This document shows positions 36,295-45,517 of a stretch of DNA of 64,000 nt, piece after piece. Each line of letters starts with the position of its first letter. Position 1 is the first letter of the stretch. Under the pieces are notes generated by a model. It ran no database searches. It had not been told where the DNA came from and was given only the letters and a program-made list of their open reading frames with translations. Origin of the DNA: Gp6-AA40 sp963772955 (GTDB taxonomy: Bacteria; Acidobacteriota; Vicinamibacteria; Vicinamibacterales; UBA2999); the NCBI GenBank assembly GCA_963772955.1, contig CAVYZF010000006.1, positions 104,264 through 168,263 of the forward strand, given 5' to 3'. Position numbers and translations under genes: made by a program.

Positions 36295-39200
36295 TCAAAA
36301 ATCGATCTGCACGTTCAGACGCACGTAGCGCGCGGGCAGAATCGCAGTCGGCGTGAGCCAGATGCTCCCTCGCGTCGCTGTCGGCGCAGAGTAGCCTTGG
36401 TTGTAGGCGGTGACCACGTCTGTGTTCAACAGGTTGTAGACGTCCATGCCGATCTGCGCACGCGTCCCTCGGAGGCGGAGGATCTTCGCGATGCGCAGGT
36501 CCATGTTGTTCTGCCGCGCGCCGTAAAGCGTCCCCGGTTCAATCAGATTGACGGTGACGTTCCCTGACGAGAGGTTGCGGCCGAGCGACGGGAACGCAAT
36601 GGGGCTCGTCACGACGTAGTTGGCCGAGAGCTGCGGGCCCGGGTCGCTCCGCCATGTCGCACTGACGTTCACATCGATCTTGGGCACGATGTAAGTGGCC
36701 AGGCCACGGAACGAGGTCTGGAATGGTTCCTCGACGCGGCACCACGGGTTGGCCAACGCGCCGGTCGACGTGGTCACCCTCGTCGTCTGCACGGCCTGAG
36801 TGCTCTGCCAGCTGTAGGTTTCCGGCAACGCCGCTCGCACCGCGCAATTGTCGATCGCCCGGCGGCCTGAGCTTGTGCCGCCCTGCACGGTGAGACCATT
36901 GCGCAGCCGTGCGTTGGCGCTGACGTCGACGCCGTGCCAGTTCTCGGTCATCTCTCCATAGTTCGAGGAGAGCTGCGAGTACAGATCTTCCTGACCGACC
37001 TTGCCCGGCACCAGGTTGTACAGTCCGGTCACAGTGCCGCCACCGCCGCCTGGCAGCTGCGGATCCGCCGGTATCGGGACGCTAAACGGGGTGTAGTCGG
37101 ACGCTTCCGTGAGACGGTTGTTGGCAGTGTAGAAGTTGCCGAACCAGCGACGGAAGTAGCCCACGGTCAGCCCGACGCGAGGCACCAATTCCTGCTGCAC
37201 CGACACACCCATCTCCCAGTTGTAAGTGCGTTTGCCCCAGCCGTGAATGAGGTCGGAATCGAAACTCTTCGTGAAGACCTCCTTGCCGAAGTTCTGGTTG
37301 TCCATGCGGCCGCATTCGGCGTTTGCATCTGCGCTCACGAGGTCGCAGTCGGGCACGAAGTTTCCGCGGCGTGGATCGCCAACTGGATAGAACGAGTCGT
37401 TCCATGTCCGCGTCGTCTGGGGCGTCGTGCGGATCAGCGGGTTGAGGTCGAGGTCGCTGTTGCTCGCGGTGAGCGCGGTCAGATACTTGCCGACGTTCAC
37501 CTTGATTGCGGTCTTGCCGTTGCCGAAAAGATCGTACGCGGCGCCGACACGCGGCGTGATGTCCTTCCAGTGGATCTCGTCGGTCGTTCCTGCCGCATAG
37601 AAGATGCGTGTCGGCATCAACTGATAGCCGGGGCCGCCGACACCCGCGTCTGGGTAGCCGGTGCCGATGCCGTCGTAGCGCATCCCGCCCTGGAGCGTCA
37701 GTCGCGCACGCGTATACGTGTCTTGGGCGAAGAACGAGGTCATGAGGATGTTGCGCTGGTACTTCACCGTTCCCGGGAAGATGGCGGTCTGAGTGAGCAG
37801 ATTCGGGACGCCGTTGTTGAACCGGTACTGAATGAACGGCGTGAAGTTGAAATAGCTCTGACTCGGGTGACTCACGTTGCCCTGGTATCCGATCTTCACG
37901 CTGTGCGAACCCGGAATGTACGAAGCGGACACCCGCATCTGCGCGATCGTGCCGATCTGATGGTTCTCGAACCCCTGTTGGAGCGGCTGGTGGAGGCGAT
38001 AGACGAGGTTAGGGATCCCGCCGAATTGCGGACACAGCGTTGCGTTCGAGCACTGTTCCACAACCGAGATCATCGTATTGGGGTTCGAGCCGTCGATGCG
38101 CGGTGACGAATTGGCGTACTTGGCGAAGTAGTCGGCCCAACCCGCTTCGAAGAGGAGACGGTTCGTCAAGGGCGAGGCCCACGAGGCCGTCTGAACAAAG
38201 CCCGGCGTGTAGAGCGTCAGACCCACCGCCTCCGGCGTTCGAGTGGCCTGGCCACCGCCTTCAGCGTTACGCCTGCTGTACTGCTGGGAGTGGCTCAGAC
38301 TGAGCTTGTTGCGCGGCGAGATCTGCCAGGTGACGCGTGCGATGGCGTTGCGATCGACGTTGTCGTTGTAGGCGAGACGGCTCGTGTCGAAGTCGACGGT
38401 CCACTTCGTGGGATCGCCCGCGTTCCTGTTGAAGAACATGCCGGGAACCGTGTTCTCGGCGCCGACTTCGCGGTAGGTGAGATAGAACCAGAGTTTGTCG
38501 CGTACGATGCGCCCGCCGCCCATCGGGTTGACCTCGTAGACCTTCCTGAGCTCCTGCGGCGACCGCAGCCCGGCGTCCTTCAGGGCTTGTGTGTAGTTGC
38601 TGCCCTGCATGCCGCCGCTCGCGCCCGACGTGAAGAACGTGCCACTGAACGTGTTACCGCCGTCGCGCGGGATGACGTTCAGCACGGCGCCTCCGGTCTC
38701 GGCCTCGCCCAAGCCACCAGACGTCGTCAAGACCACTTCCTGTGAGCCTGCGACGTTGGAGATGGCCGCGTTCGAGTTGGCGCCGGCCCATCCCGTGTTG
38801 ATGCCGTCGTGCAGGGTTCGGGAGTCAGACGCGCGCGCACCATGGATGAAGCCGGCCATACCACCGCCTCCGCCCGTGATGCCGCCGGAGTCGCCACTGC
38901 TACTCATCCCCGGCACCAAAGACTGAATGCCGGTGGCGGCTCGCGACGACGGGATCGCCGACAACACTTCCCTGTCGATGATGTTCTGTACTCGCGTGCT
39001 CTGGACGTCGACGGTCGGCGATTCGCCCGTGACCGTCACGGTCTCCTCGAGGGCGCCGATTCGCAACTCGGTACTGACGGTTGCCACGAAGTCGCCGCTC
39101 AGCGCGATGCCTTCGCGTTTCACTGTGTTGAACCCAGGTAGCGTGAACGTCACGGAGTAGGTGCCGGGACGAAGATCGACGATGCGATACTGGCCGGTGG

Positions 39201-39387
39201 CGTCGCTAACGACTGAGCGCGTGCGTTCGATCAGGACGGGACTTGCCGCTTCTACCGTGACACCCGGCAGCACTGCGCCGGAGGTATCCCGGACAACACC
39301 TGTGATAGCGGCTTGCGCGAGCGCTGCCGCGGGGAGTGCAAACAGCATGACCAAAGCCCCGGCCGAACACCTGGAGAGTCTCCACAT
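36295..39387 (-). CDS. TonB-dependent receptor with carboxypeptidase-regulatory-like domain
   Basis: A 1,030-residue outer-membrane protein. A signal peptide (ending AALAQA) is followed by a CarboxypepD_reg-like fold (AITGVVRDTSGAVLPGVTVEA to LPGFNTVKREGI, about 27-110), a plug domain (VTGESPTVDVQSTRVQNI, LSAIPSSRAATGIQSLVPGM) and a long beta barrel with many YxxxF/W strands, ending in RYVRLNVQIDF, a typical C-terminal barrel strand with terminal Phe. It probably imports an oligosaccharide or peptide across the outer membrane. No SusD-like partner is present. It is convergent with the antiporter gene. Confidence 0.9.
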   Translation of the reverse strand: MWRLSRCSAGALVMLFALPAAALAQAAITGVVRDTSGAVLPGVTVEAASPVLIERTRSVVSDATGQYRIVDLRPGTYSVTFTLPGFNTVKREGIALSGDFVATVSTELRIGALEETVTVTGESPTVDVQSTRVQNIIDREVLSAIPSSRAATGIQSLVPGMSSSGDSGGITGGGGGMAGFIHGARASDSRTLHDGINTGWAGANSNAAISNVAGSQEVVLTTSGGLGEAETGGAVLNVIPRDGGNTFSGTFFTSGASGGMQGSNYTQALKDAGLRSPQELRKVYEVNPMGGGRIVRDKLWFYLTYREVGAENTVPGMFFNRNAGDPTKWTVDFDTSRLAYNDNVDRNAIARVTWQISPRNKLSLSHSQQYSRRNAEGGGQATRTPEAVGLTLYTPGFVQTASWASPLTNRLLFEAGWADYFAKYANSSPRIDGSNPNTMISVVEQCSNATLCPQFGGIPNLVYRLHQPLQQGFENHQIGTIAQMRVSASYIPGSHSVKIGYQGNVSHPSQSYFNFTPFIQYRFNNGVPNLLTQTAIFPGTVKYQRNILMTSFFAQDTYTRARLTLQGGMRYDGIGTGYPDAGVGGPGYQLMPTRIFYAAGTTDEIHWKDITPRVGAAYDLFGNGKTAIKVNVGKYLTALTASNSDLDLNPLIRTTPQTTRTWNDSFYPVGDPRRGNFVPDCDLVSADANAECGRMDNQNFGKEVFTKSFDSDLIHGWGKRTYNWEMGVSVQQELVPRVGLTVGYFRRWFGNFYTANNRLTEASDYTPFSVPIPADPQLPGGGGGTVTGLYNLVPGKVGQEDLYSQLSSNYGEMTENWHGVDVSANARLRNGLTVQGGTSSGRRAIDNCAVRAALPETYSWQSTQAVQTTRVTTSTGALANPWCRVEEPFQTSFRGLATYIVPKIDVNVSATWRSDPGPQLSANYVVTSPIAFPSLGRNLSSGNVTVNLIEPGTLYGARQNNMDLRIAKILRLRGTRAQIGMDVYNLLNTDVVTAYNQGYSAPTATRGSIWLTPTAILPARYVRLNVQIDF

Positions 39388-39594
39388 TTGCGTGTCTCCT
39401 GATGAGCGTGGTGGTACATCTTCGACTCAGCCGAATATCCGCCCGTTTGGGCGCGTCGCGACTGTCTGTGGTGTGTCAACGGGGCGGAACGCTATAGGGG
39501 AAGGAGCCTGCTGCCCATCCCTGAGAGGCTGTATTTCCGCGGCAAGGGGTCTGCTGTTTTTCGCCGCCTATTGCCGGTAGGTCCGGCTCGCGAC

Positions 39595-40731
39595 TTATCG
39601 CGTAGGTTGCGGCGGGCGCGGCGCCGCCGGAACACTCTCGCGAAGTGCGACTCTCCACGAGAGGGGGATTGAGACAGGGTTGTAGCAGATCTTGTCATCA
39701 CACGCCTGGTATTCCAGGGTGCCGTCGAGGACCAGCTCGCTCTTTCCCGCGAGCGCCTTTCTCGCCTCCGCTGTCGCATCCGGGACGACGTCCATCACCA
39801 GCGTGAACGGTCTCTGGTAGACCGGCACCCGTTCATTCAACGGCTTGAAGTAATAGACCTCGGAAGCCGGATACTGCACTGGCATCGTTCGCACATGTAG
39901 CTGCGGTTTGATATTCAGGGTGATGACACGGTAACCGGTCGCACCAGGAGCATAGACGTGCATGCTCCGCCTGGGTCTCACCTCGACTGCCAGGGAAAAC
40001 CGCGTGCCCAGCGACGCGCTCGGATCGCTTGGGTATGCCTTCAGATCGAGATGCTCGGTCGATGCTTGTATCGCGTCAACGAGCGCTCCGGCCCCGCCGA
40101 CACGCAACATGATGCTGGAAACAGTATGCCGCTCCCAGTAATAGTCTTCGAAGAAACGTGCGGTCACCCGCCCTTGCCGGTCGAGCATGAACGTGCCCGG
40201 AAACGGGATGCCGCGAAATCGCTCTGACGCCTGCGTCACGGTGACATACCGTTGCAGGTCGGCCAGCACCGCTGGATCCTTCCCGTTCGGACCGAGCGCT
40301 TCCTCAATGACGGTGTTCAGGATCCCGTATCGCCTGATCGTGGCCGAGCCAACGTCGGACAGCAGCGGGTAGGTGATCCCCTGTCGTTTCGAGAAGTCGG
40401 CCAGAATCTGCGGCGAGTCGTAGCTGATCACTGCCAGCCCGATTCCGTTCTTCCGCAGCTCGTCCACGCGACCTCGCAGCTCCACGAGCTGCGTGCGGCA
40501 GAACGGTCACCAATCAGCCGAGCGGACGAACACCAGCATCGCGCCACGGCGGCCCATGATCGATTGAAGGGACTGGGATTTGCCGGTCTGGTCGAGCAGC
40601 GTGAAATCAGGCACGCGTTCGCCAACCTGAGGGCCGAGCCTGGTCACGTCTACTCGCGTGCGGTTCCCCTGGGTCTGGACCTGCACTGCGAACAGGACTA
40701 CGAGCAGCGGAAGAAGCATGAGGCGTCGCAT
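39595..40731 (-). CDS. Redoxin fused to a DsbD-N-like domain, probable selenoprotein (Sec75)
   Basis: A 378-residue exported protein if the TGA at 40507-40509 is read as selenocysteine. The N terminus (MRRLMLLPLLVVLFAVQVQT) is a signal peptide. The AhpC/TSA-like part follows: VGERVPDFTLLDQTGKSQSL, FVRSADW-U-PFCRTQLVELR, GIGLAVISYDS, FSKRQGITYPLLSD and FPGTFMLDRQGRVTARFFE. The TGA occupies the first position of the expected CPFC motif and the frame is the same on both sides. A perfect 8-bp hairpin lies 14-32 bases after it. The C-terminal 130 residues (RFSLAVEVRPRRSMHVYAPG, then LEYQACDDKICYNP) match the N-terminal domain of DsbD. Without recoding it would be two fragments (to 40507 and from 40485). 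The start could also be 40755 or 40767. Confidence 0.7.
40475..40493 (-). promoter_or_regulatory. Candidate bacterial SECIS hairpin
   Basis: On the minus strand, CGCAGCTC-GTG-GAGCTGCG forms a perfect 8-bp stem with a 3-base loop whose first base is G. It begins 14 bases and its loop lies 22-24 bases after the in-frame TGA. Bacterial SECIS elements have a short apical loop with a G in the first two positions, 16-37 bases after the UGA. It lies within the coding sequence (TQLVELR). Confidence 0.6.
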
Positions 40732-40777
40732 GCGACGCCCGGGTGCGGACCTCATTGCAAATAACATTATCGCACCG

Positions 40778-41044
40778 CTAGTGCCGGCTGTTCGTGGCGA
40801 AGTTCTTGTCGATGATCCCCACGATGATGACGATGAAGCCAAGGACTCGGAGCAGATATTCATAGCCGCTCGTCTCGTCGACGACGACGGGGATCGAGGA
40901 GGCGAGCTGGTTCAACGCGAACAGCCAGAACGCTATGGCGAAATGTGCGAACAGGCGATCGCCCGTTCGTTTCCAAAAACGAAGGAAGTGGACACCAGCG
41001 ATCGCGTATGAAGACAGGAGCGCACCCGAGAGCAACTCGATCAT
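40778..41044 (-). CDS. DUF5985-type small membrane protein A
   Basis: An 88-residue protein with three hydrophobic helices (LLSGALLSSYAIAGVHFL, FAHFAIAFWLFALNQLAS, LLRVLGFIVIIVGIID). It matches the DUF5985 pattern FLRFWxxTGDRLFxxFAxAFWLxALNxL. Function unknown. It is the last of three small genes in a leftward string behind the NarL two-component system; the next gene upstream ends 10 bases before it. A DUF5985 pair adjacent to a regulator is a recurring acidobacterial and proteobacterial arrangement. Confidence 0.8.
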   Translation of the reverse strand: MIELLSGALLSSYAIAGVHFLRFWKRTGDRLFAHFAIAFWLFALNQLASSIPVVVDETSGYEYLLRVLGFIVIIVGIIDKNFATNSRH

Positions 41045-41053
41045 GGGGCTCCC

Positions 41054-41320
41054 TTACTCCGCGTCCCAAATGAAACCGTACAGGAGAAACATCATCCCGA
41101 TCAGTGCTGGAATCAGCCGCATCAGTCGGAGATCGATCGTCGGATACACGACGAGGTCGATAAACAGCGCGACCTGGTTCACCGTCAGCCCGACAAAACA
41201 GATTCCACTCCACATCAGCAGACGGACGCGGCGCTGCACATATCCTCGAAGCAACAAGACCGCGCACACCGCGCTCGAGAGCATCGCGACCACATAGAGC
41301 GCGACTTTTACATCCGTCAC
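41054..41320 (-). CDS. DUF5985-type small membrane protein B
   Basis: An 88-residue membrane protein (VALYVVAMLSSAVCAVLLLRGY, LLMWSGICFVGLTVNQVALFID, MRLIPALIGMMFLLYGFIW). It is a divergent relative of the following gene, with the same three-helix plan and the same N-terminal LLRGYxxRxxRLLxWSxxCF motif typical of the B-type partner. The start lies 4 bases after the stop of the preceding gene, so the genes are probably co-translated. Confidence 0.8.
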   Translation of the reverse strand: MTDVKVALYVVAMLSSAVCAVLLLRGYVQRRVRLLMWSGICFVGLTVNQVALFIDLVVYPTIDLRLMRLIPALIGMMFLLYGFIWDAE

Positions 41321-41323
41321 AGG

Positions 41324-41713
41324 TCAGTCCTTTCGCAGCCTGAACGAGTCGGCAAAGGACTGGATCTTACTGTCGGCGATACGGTACAGGACGCGGATCA
41401 GCGTCACCGGCCGTTCGTTGTACGCGTGCGCCAACTCACCGATGGCGCGCTCGAGTTCCGCCGACTGCGGGTCGTATCTGAAGCGTCCCTTCGCCTCTGT
41501 GACGAGGCGATGAGCCGCAAACATCCCGGTGTACTCCCTGACAGCGGGAACGGTGATGACTGCCGGTCGCATACAGACGACGACTTCTTCAGTGCTGAAA
41601 TCGCGATCCGGGTGCGAGGCAAAGAACAGGAGCACTTCGGCCGCCTGAAGGGTCGGAACGCACGATTGAATGAGCTCCAGCAGACTCTGGGGAAAGGGAA
41701 GATCGCCTGCCAT
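41324..41713 (-). CDS. Small conserved protein, probable winged-helix
   Basis: A 129-residue soluble protein. Residues 15-85 (LQAAEVLLFFASHPDRDFST, EEVVVC, AVREYTGMFAAHRLVTEAKGRFRYDP) have the layout of a winged helix: an interrupted helix-turn-helix, then a beta wing. The tail is helical. It starts 10 bases after the response-regulator stop and leads into the DUF5985 pair, so it is part of the same leftward operon. DNA binding is an inference from the pattern. Confidence 0.65.
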   Translation of the reverse strand: MAGDLPFPQSLLELIQSCVPTLQAAEVLLFFASHPDRDFSTEEVVVCMRPAVITVPAVREYTGMFAAHRLVTEAKGRFRYDPQSAELERAIGELAHAYNERPVTLIRVLYRIADSKIQSFADSFRLRKD

Positions 41714-41723
41714 TACTCCGTGT

Positions 41724-42362
41724 TCATTTGATGAGTCCCTTGCGGACGGCGTACAACACGATCTCGGCGGTGTTGTGAAGGTTCAACTTCTGCATGAGAT
41801 TCGCCCGATGTGTTTCCACGGTGGACAGACCGAGATCCAAGAGCGTGGCTACTTCCTTGTTCGACCGCCCTTCGGCGAGGAGATGCAGGACCTCCTTCTC
41901 GCGATCGGTGAGCAGGTGGTACGAATCACTCAACCCGCGTTTCTGCAGCGTGCGAACGTAATCCTCGACGAGCAGCGTCGTGATGGCTGCGCTGAAGTAG
42001 TTCCGGCCGGCGGCCACGGCGCGGAGGGCGGGCAGCAGGTCCTCGTCAGTCGCGTCTTTCAGGAGGTACGCGCGGACACCAGCCGCGAGCGCGCGAATGA
42101 CATACGACTCGTCGGCATGCATGCTCAGGATGATGACACCAGGCGGCCGATCGAGCTTCTGCGCCCGAGCCGCGACTTCGATGCCGTTCATCATCGGCAT
42201 GCCGATGTCGACGATCAGCAGATCCGGGCGATGCTCCTCGAGGAGCCGAATCGCCTCGAGCCCGTCAGCGGCCTCGGCGACAACCGACAGTCCTGCCTCC
42301 TCGACGAGGCCGCGCAGGCCTCGTCGAACGATGCCGTGGTCGTCAGCCAGCAACACTCGCAA
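41724..42362 (-). CDS. NarL/FixJ-type response regulator 1
   Basis: A 212-residue regulator. The receiver domain has the acidic pocket (ADD at 6-8), phospho-acceptor Asp52 in LLIVDIGMP, Thr/Ser position in ILSMHAD and Lys in YLLKDA. The LuxR-type output domain is LTDREKEVLHLLAEGRSNKEVA, then LSTVETHRANLMQKL. The gene overlaps the histidine kinase gene upstream by 20 bases, so they are co-translated partners. Likely targets are unknown; the three small genes downstream are in the same operon. Confidence 0.9.
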   Translation of the reverse strand: MRVLLADDHGIVRRGLRGLVEEAGLSVVAEAADGLEAIRLLEEHRPDLLIVDIGMPMMNGIEVAARAQKLDRPPGVIILSMHADESYVIRALAAGVRAYLLKDATDEDLLPALRAVAAGRNYFSAAITTLLVEDYVRTLQKRGLSDSYHLLTDREKEVLHLLAEGRSNKEVATLLDLGLSTVETHRANLMQKLNLHNTAEIVLYAVRKGLIK

Positions 42363-43707
42363 GGGAGGCCTCCGTCCGTTCGACTGGCAGGGGCAGGTGG
42401 AGCGCGAGCGCCGTACCAGCGCCGGCGGGGCTGTCCACGGTCATCACGCCATTCAGTTCTTTGACGCGTTCATCGATCCCACGCAGACCGAGCCCGACCT
42501 GTCGACGTGCCGGATCGAAGCCGATTCCGTCATCGATCACGGACACCTCCAGTTGATTGCCGGACCCAGTCACCGTGATTCGAATGTGTCCGGCATGCGC
42601 GTGCCGCACGCAATTCGTCAGCGCTTCCTGAATCGATCGATAGACACACGTGCGATAACGGTCGGGCAGCGCATTGAGGTCACCTGAGACGATCAAGTCG
42701 ACGTCCACACCATACCGCTGGGTGAAATCGCGGACTTGCCACTCGAGAGCCGGCTGCAGGCCAAGATCATCGAGCATGCTGGGCCGGAGGCCTAACGCTA
42801 AGTCGCGGACGGTTCGGAACAACTGATCGACAAGGAGTCGGCATTCGGTGATGCCTCCTCCATCGGCGCGCACACTCGCGGCTGGTATCGTCCGTTCGAT
42901 CCGGCCGAGCTCCATCCGCAGCGCTGTCAGCACCTGCCCGACATGGTCGTGAAGCTCGCGGGACAGGTTCTTCCGTTCGTCTTCCTGTGTGGCGACCAGC
43001 CGCTGCGACAGCAAGCGCATCTGCCGCTCGGCGTCCTCGGCAATGGCCCGTTGATCGTCGGACCGCTTCTCCAGCAGACGGAGCCGCGTCACGGCGATGA
43101 GAGCCACCACGATTCCGAGCAGCAGGGTCTGCCACAACAGCCGCCGCAGCTCGGCGCCAAACGCCTCCTGCCGGCGCGCAACCTCGGCACGCTGCGATTC
43201 GAGATTGGCATTGTTCAACGCCTCGATATCCTGTGCGATGTCGAGAATCGCCTCTCTTCGCGGCACCACTTCCCGTCGGAGAAAGCTCGCGCTTCGAAAG
43301 ATCTTTTCATTGCTTGTCCAATCGAACAATGGCTCGAACGTCTGCCAATAGCCGTCGAGCTGTGTTTCGAGATTGGCAATTCGTTCCCAATGTGCGGCAT
43401 CGAGCCGGCGGAGTTCGGCCAGGGTTGCGACATTCGTTCGACGGAACTCGGCCAGACGGTCGCGATACTCGGGCGCGTGGTCGCGCGCGACATCGAGGAG
43501 ATAGTCACGGACAAAGATGCCCGAGAGGTTCACATCGGAGCGAAGACTTCGGAGCTTCGCGTCCATATTGTGATGGTAGGTGTTCAAGCGATCGAGTTGC
43601 GAGTAAATGTCCTGCGCTTTTCGTGACAGCGTCAGCATCGACACCACGATCAAGAGCAGAAGACTTCCAAGTCCGATCGCCGCAACAGGCCAGGTCCTGA
43701 AACGCAC
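42343..43707 (-). CDS. NarX-type membrane histidine kinase 1
   Basis: A kinase of about 454 residues from the GTG at 43707, which has GGAGGTGA 4 bases upstream; the ORF extends 23 codons further without support. It has an N-terminal transmembrane helix (AAIGLGSLLLLIVVSMLTL), a helical periplasmic sensor (about 40-190), a second helix (LWQTLLLGIVVALIAVTRL), a HisKA_3 dimerisation motif with the phosphoacceptor in LSRELHDHVGQVL, and an HATPase_c domain (SIQEALTNCVRHAHAG, DDGIGFDP, GLGLRGIDERV). The signal is unknown. Its C terminus overlaps the response-regulator start. Confidence 0.9.
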   Translation of the reverse strand: MRFRTWPVAAIGLGSLLLLIVVSMLTLSRKAQDIYSQLDRLNTYHHNMDAKLRSLRSDVNLSGIFVRDYLLDVARDHAPEYRDRLAEFRRTNVATLAELRRLDAAHWERIANLETQLDGYWQTFEPLFDWTSNEKIFRSASFLRREVVPRREAILDIAQDIEALNNANLESQRAEVARRQEAFGAELRRLLWQTLLLGIVVALIAVTRLRLLEKRSDDQRAIAEDAERQMRLLSQRLVATQEDERKNLSRELHDHVGQVLTALRMELGRIERTIPAASVRADGGGITECRLLVDQLFRTVRDLALGLRPSMLDDLGLQPALEWQVRDFTQRYGVDVDLIVSGDLNALPDRYRTCVYRSIQEALTNCVRHAHAGHIRITVTGSGNQLEVSVIDDGIGFDPARRQVGLGLRGIDERVKELNGVMTVDSPAGAGTALALHLPLPVERTEASLASVAG

Positions 43708-43953
43708 GCTCACCTCCAACACGTTCCGCGACACACGCAGCCGTTCGTAGCGTAACCCCTGATGCCGGCCACTCACATCCGGTCAAGGGGGGAGACCTTC
43801 ACCCAACGAAGCCACAACGGCACGGTTGGGCTCCCGGACAAGAGCGTCGGACGTCCCCGATCAACCGGATGGTGCGTAGCGGAGCAAGGTTGTTAACTCT
43901 CTGACGTGCACAGGTACCGAAGCGAAACAGGCGAGTCGCGGCGCAGCAAGCCG

Positions 43954-45507
43954 ATGCCCGCTGAGTGGACCCCTCACATCCTCCGCTCCTGGCTCGACTC
44001 ACTCCATGGCCTCCAGTCGGTCATAGTGCTCGCTAACCGTGGGCCGTACCAGCACCCTCAGTCTGGGAGCGGGCCCGTCGCCCGTGGATCTGGTGGGCTC
44101 GTCACGGCACTGGAGCCGCTGATGCAGGCCTGCAATGGAGTGTGGGTCGCACACGGCACCGGACCCACGAAACGGATCGTGCTGGATGGCCGTGCTGGGC
44201 TGAAGGTGCCACCCGCCATCTCTCGCTTTCGGCTGCGGAATGTCTGGTTGTCGGCTCGTGAAGAAGAGGGGTACTACTACGGGTTCTCCAACGAAGGGTT
44301 GTGGCCGCTGTGCCACCGGACCCCGGTGAGGCCCGTCTTTCGCTTTGACGACTTTCGTTCGTATAAGAGAGTCAACGCGCGATTCGTCGACGCGGTCTGC
44401 GAAGAAGCAGACACGGATTCGCCTGTCGTGTTCGTACAGGACTATCACTTTGCGCTGGCGCCGCGCATGATTCGGACGCAGGTGCCACACGCACGCATCG
44501 TGGCCTTCTGGCACATCCCGTTTCCAAGCCCACGCGAGTGGGCGATGTGTCCCTGGGCGCGGCCGCTGCTCGAGGGCCTCCTTGGCAGTTCCATCGTTGG
44601 ATTTCAAACGCGTGACGATTGCCTGAACTTCATGCATGCGTGCGAGTATCTGTTGCACGCGCACATCGCGCCAGGTGAGAACGCCGTCCTATACGAAGGC
44701 CGTCGCACGTTGGTGCGGGCATATCCGGTGTCGGTCGAGTGGCCAAGCCAATGGGCACTCCAGTCGCCTCCTGTCGAGCGTTGCGGCGCAGCAGTCCGCT
44801 CTCGATTTGGGCTGCCGGAGCACACTCGCTTGATCGTCGGCGTCGATCGACTGGATTACACCAAGGGGATCAACGAGAAGTGCCTGGCCCTCGAGCGGTT
44901 GCTCACGTTACGACCGGAATTTCGGGAACGCGTCGTCCTGCTGCAGATTGCCGAACCCAGCAGAGCGTGTCTTCCCGCCTATCGAGAGTGCCGATCCCAG
45001 ATCATCGCCACCGTCGATCGAATCAACCTTCGCTTCGGAACGAGTGACTACCGTCCCATCATTCTCCTTGAACAGCACCACGAACCAGCGGACGTATTCG
45101 AGCTCCTGCGAGCCGGCGACGTGTGTTACGTCGGTAGTCTTCACGACGGCATGAACCTGGTCGCGAAAGAATTTGTCAGCGCACGCGACGACGAGCGCGG
45201 CGTCCTGATACTCAGTAAGTTCGCAGGTGCGGCGCGCGAATTGACGACGGCGTTGCATGTGAATCCGTTCTATGTGGATAGCTGCGCAACGGCGATTGCC
45301 GATGCGTTGAACATGCCTGCCGAGGAACAAGTGACCCGCATGCGGACGATGCGGGAAGTCGTCGAGCAGTTCAATGCCTATCGATGGACAGCCGACATTC
45401 TGACCGATGCGTCGCGGCTGCGCGACGATTCGATTCCCGTCCCAGACTCGCTGACTCCGGCCGCGTCGGACGAGCGCCCACCTGTTGAACGCTCTTCCAT
45501 CGCGTAA
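43954..45507 (+). CDS. otsA: Trehalose-6-phosphate synthase (GT20)
   Basis: A GT20 enzyme of about 517 residues from the ATG at 43954 (a GTG at 43906 would add 16 residues). It transfers glucose from a nucleotide sugar to glucose-6-phosphate. Conserved segments are VIVLANRGPY, ARGSGGLVTAL, VFVQDYHFALAPRMI, FWHIPFPSPREW, VGVDRLDYTKGINEK, the acceptor region LLQIAEPS, and GDVCYVGSLHDGMNLVAKEFV. The matching phosphatase gene (otsB) lies 9 kb downstream rather than adjacent. Trehalose would serve osmotic or desiccation protection. Confidence 0.9.
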   Translation: MPAEWTPHILRSWLDSLHGLQSVIVLANRGPYQHPQSGSGPVARGSGGLVTALEPLMQACNGVWVAHGTGPTKRIVLDGRAGLKVPPAISRFRLRNVWLSAREEEGYYYGFSNEGLWPLCHRTPVRPVFRFDDFRSYKRVNARFVDAVCEEADTDSPVVFVQDYHFALAPRMIRTQVPHARIVAFWHIPFPSPREWAMCPWARPLLEGLLGSSIVGFQTRDDCLNFMHACEYLLHAHIAPGENAVLYEGRRTLVRAYPVSVEWPSQWALQSPPVERCGAAVRSRFGLPEHTRLIVGVDRLDYTKGINEKCLALERLLTLRPEFRERVVLLQIAEPSRACLPAYRECRSQIIATVDRINLRFGTSDYRPIILLEQHHEPADVFELLRAGDVCYVGSLHDGMNLVAKEFVSARDDERGVLILSKFAGAARELTTALHVNPFYVDSCATAIADALNMPAEEQVTRMRTMREVVEQFNAYRWTADILTDASRLRDDSIPVPDSLTPAASDERPPVERSSIA

Positions 45508-45517
45508 AGACGTCGTC

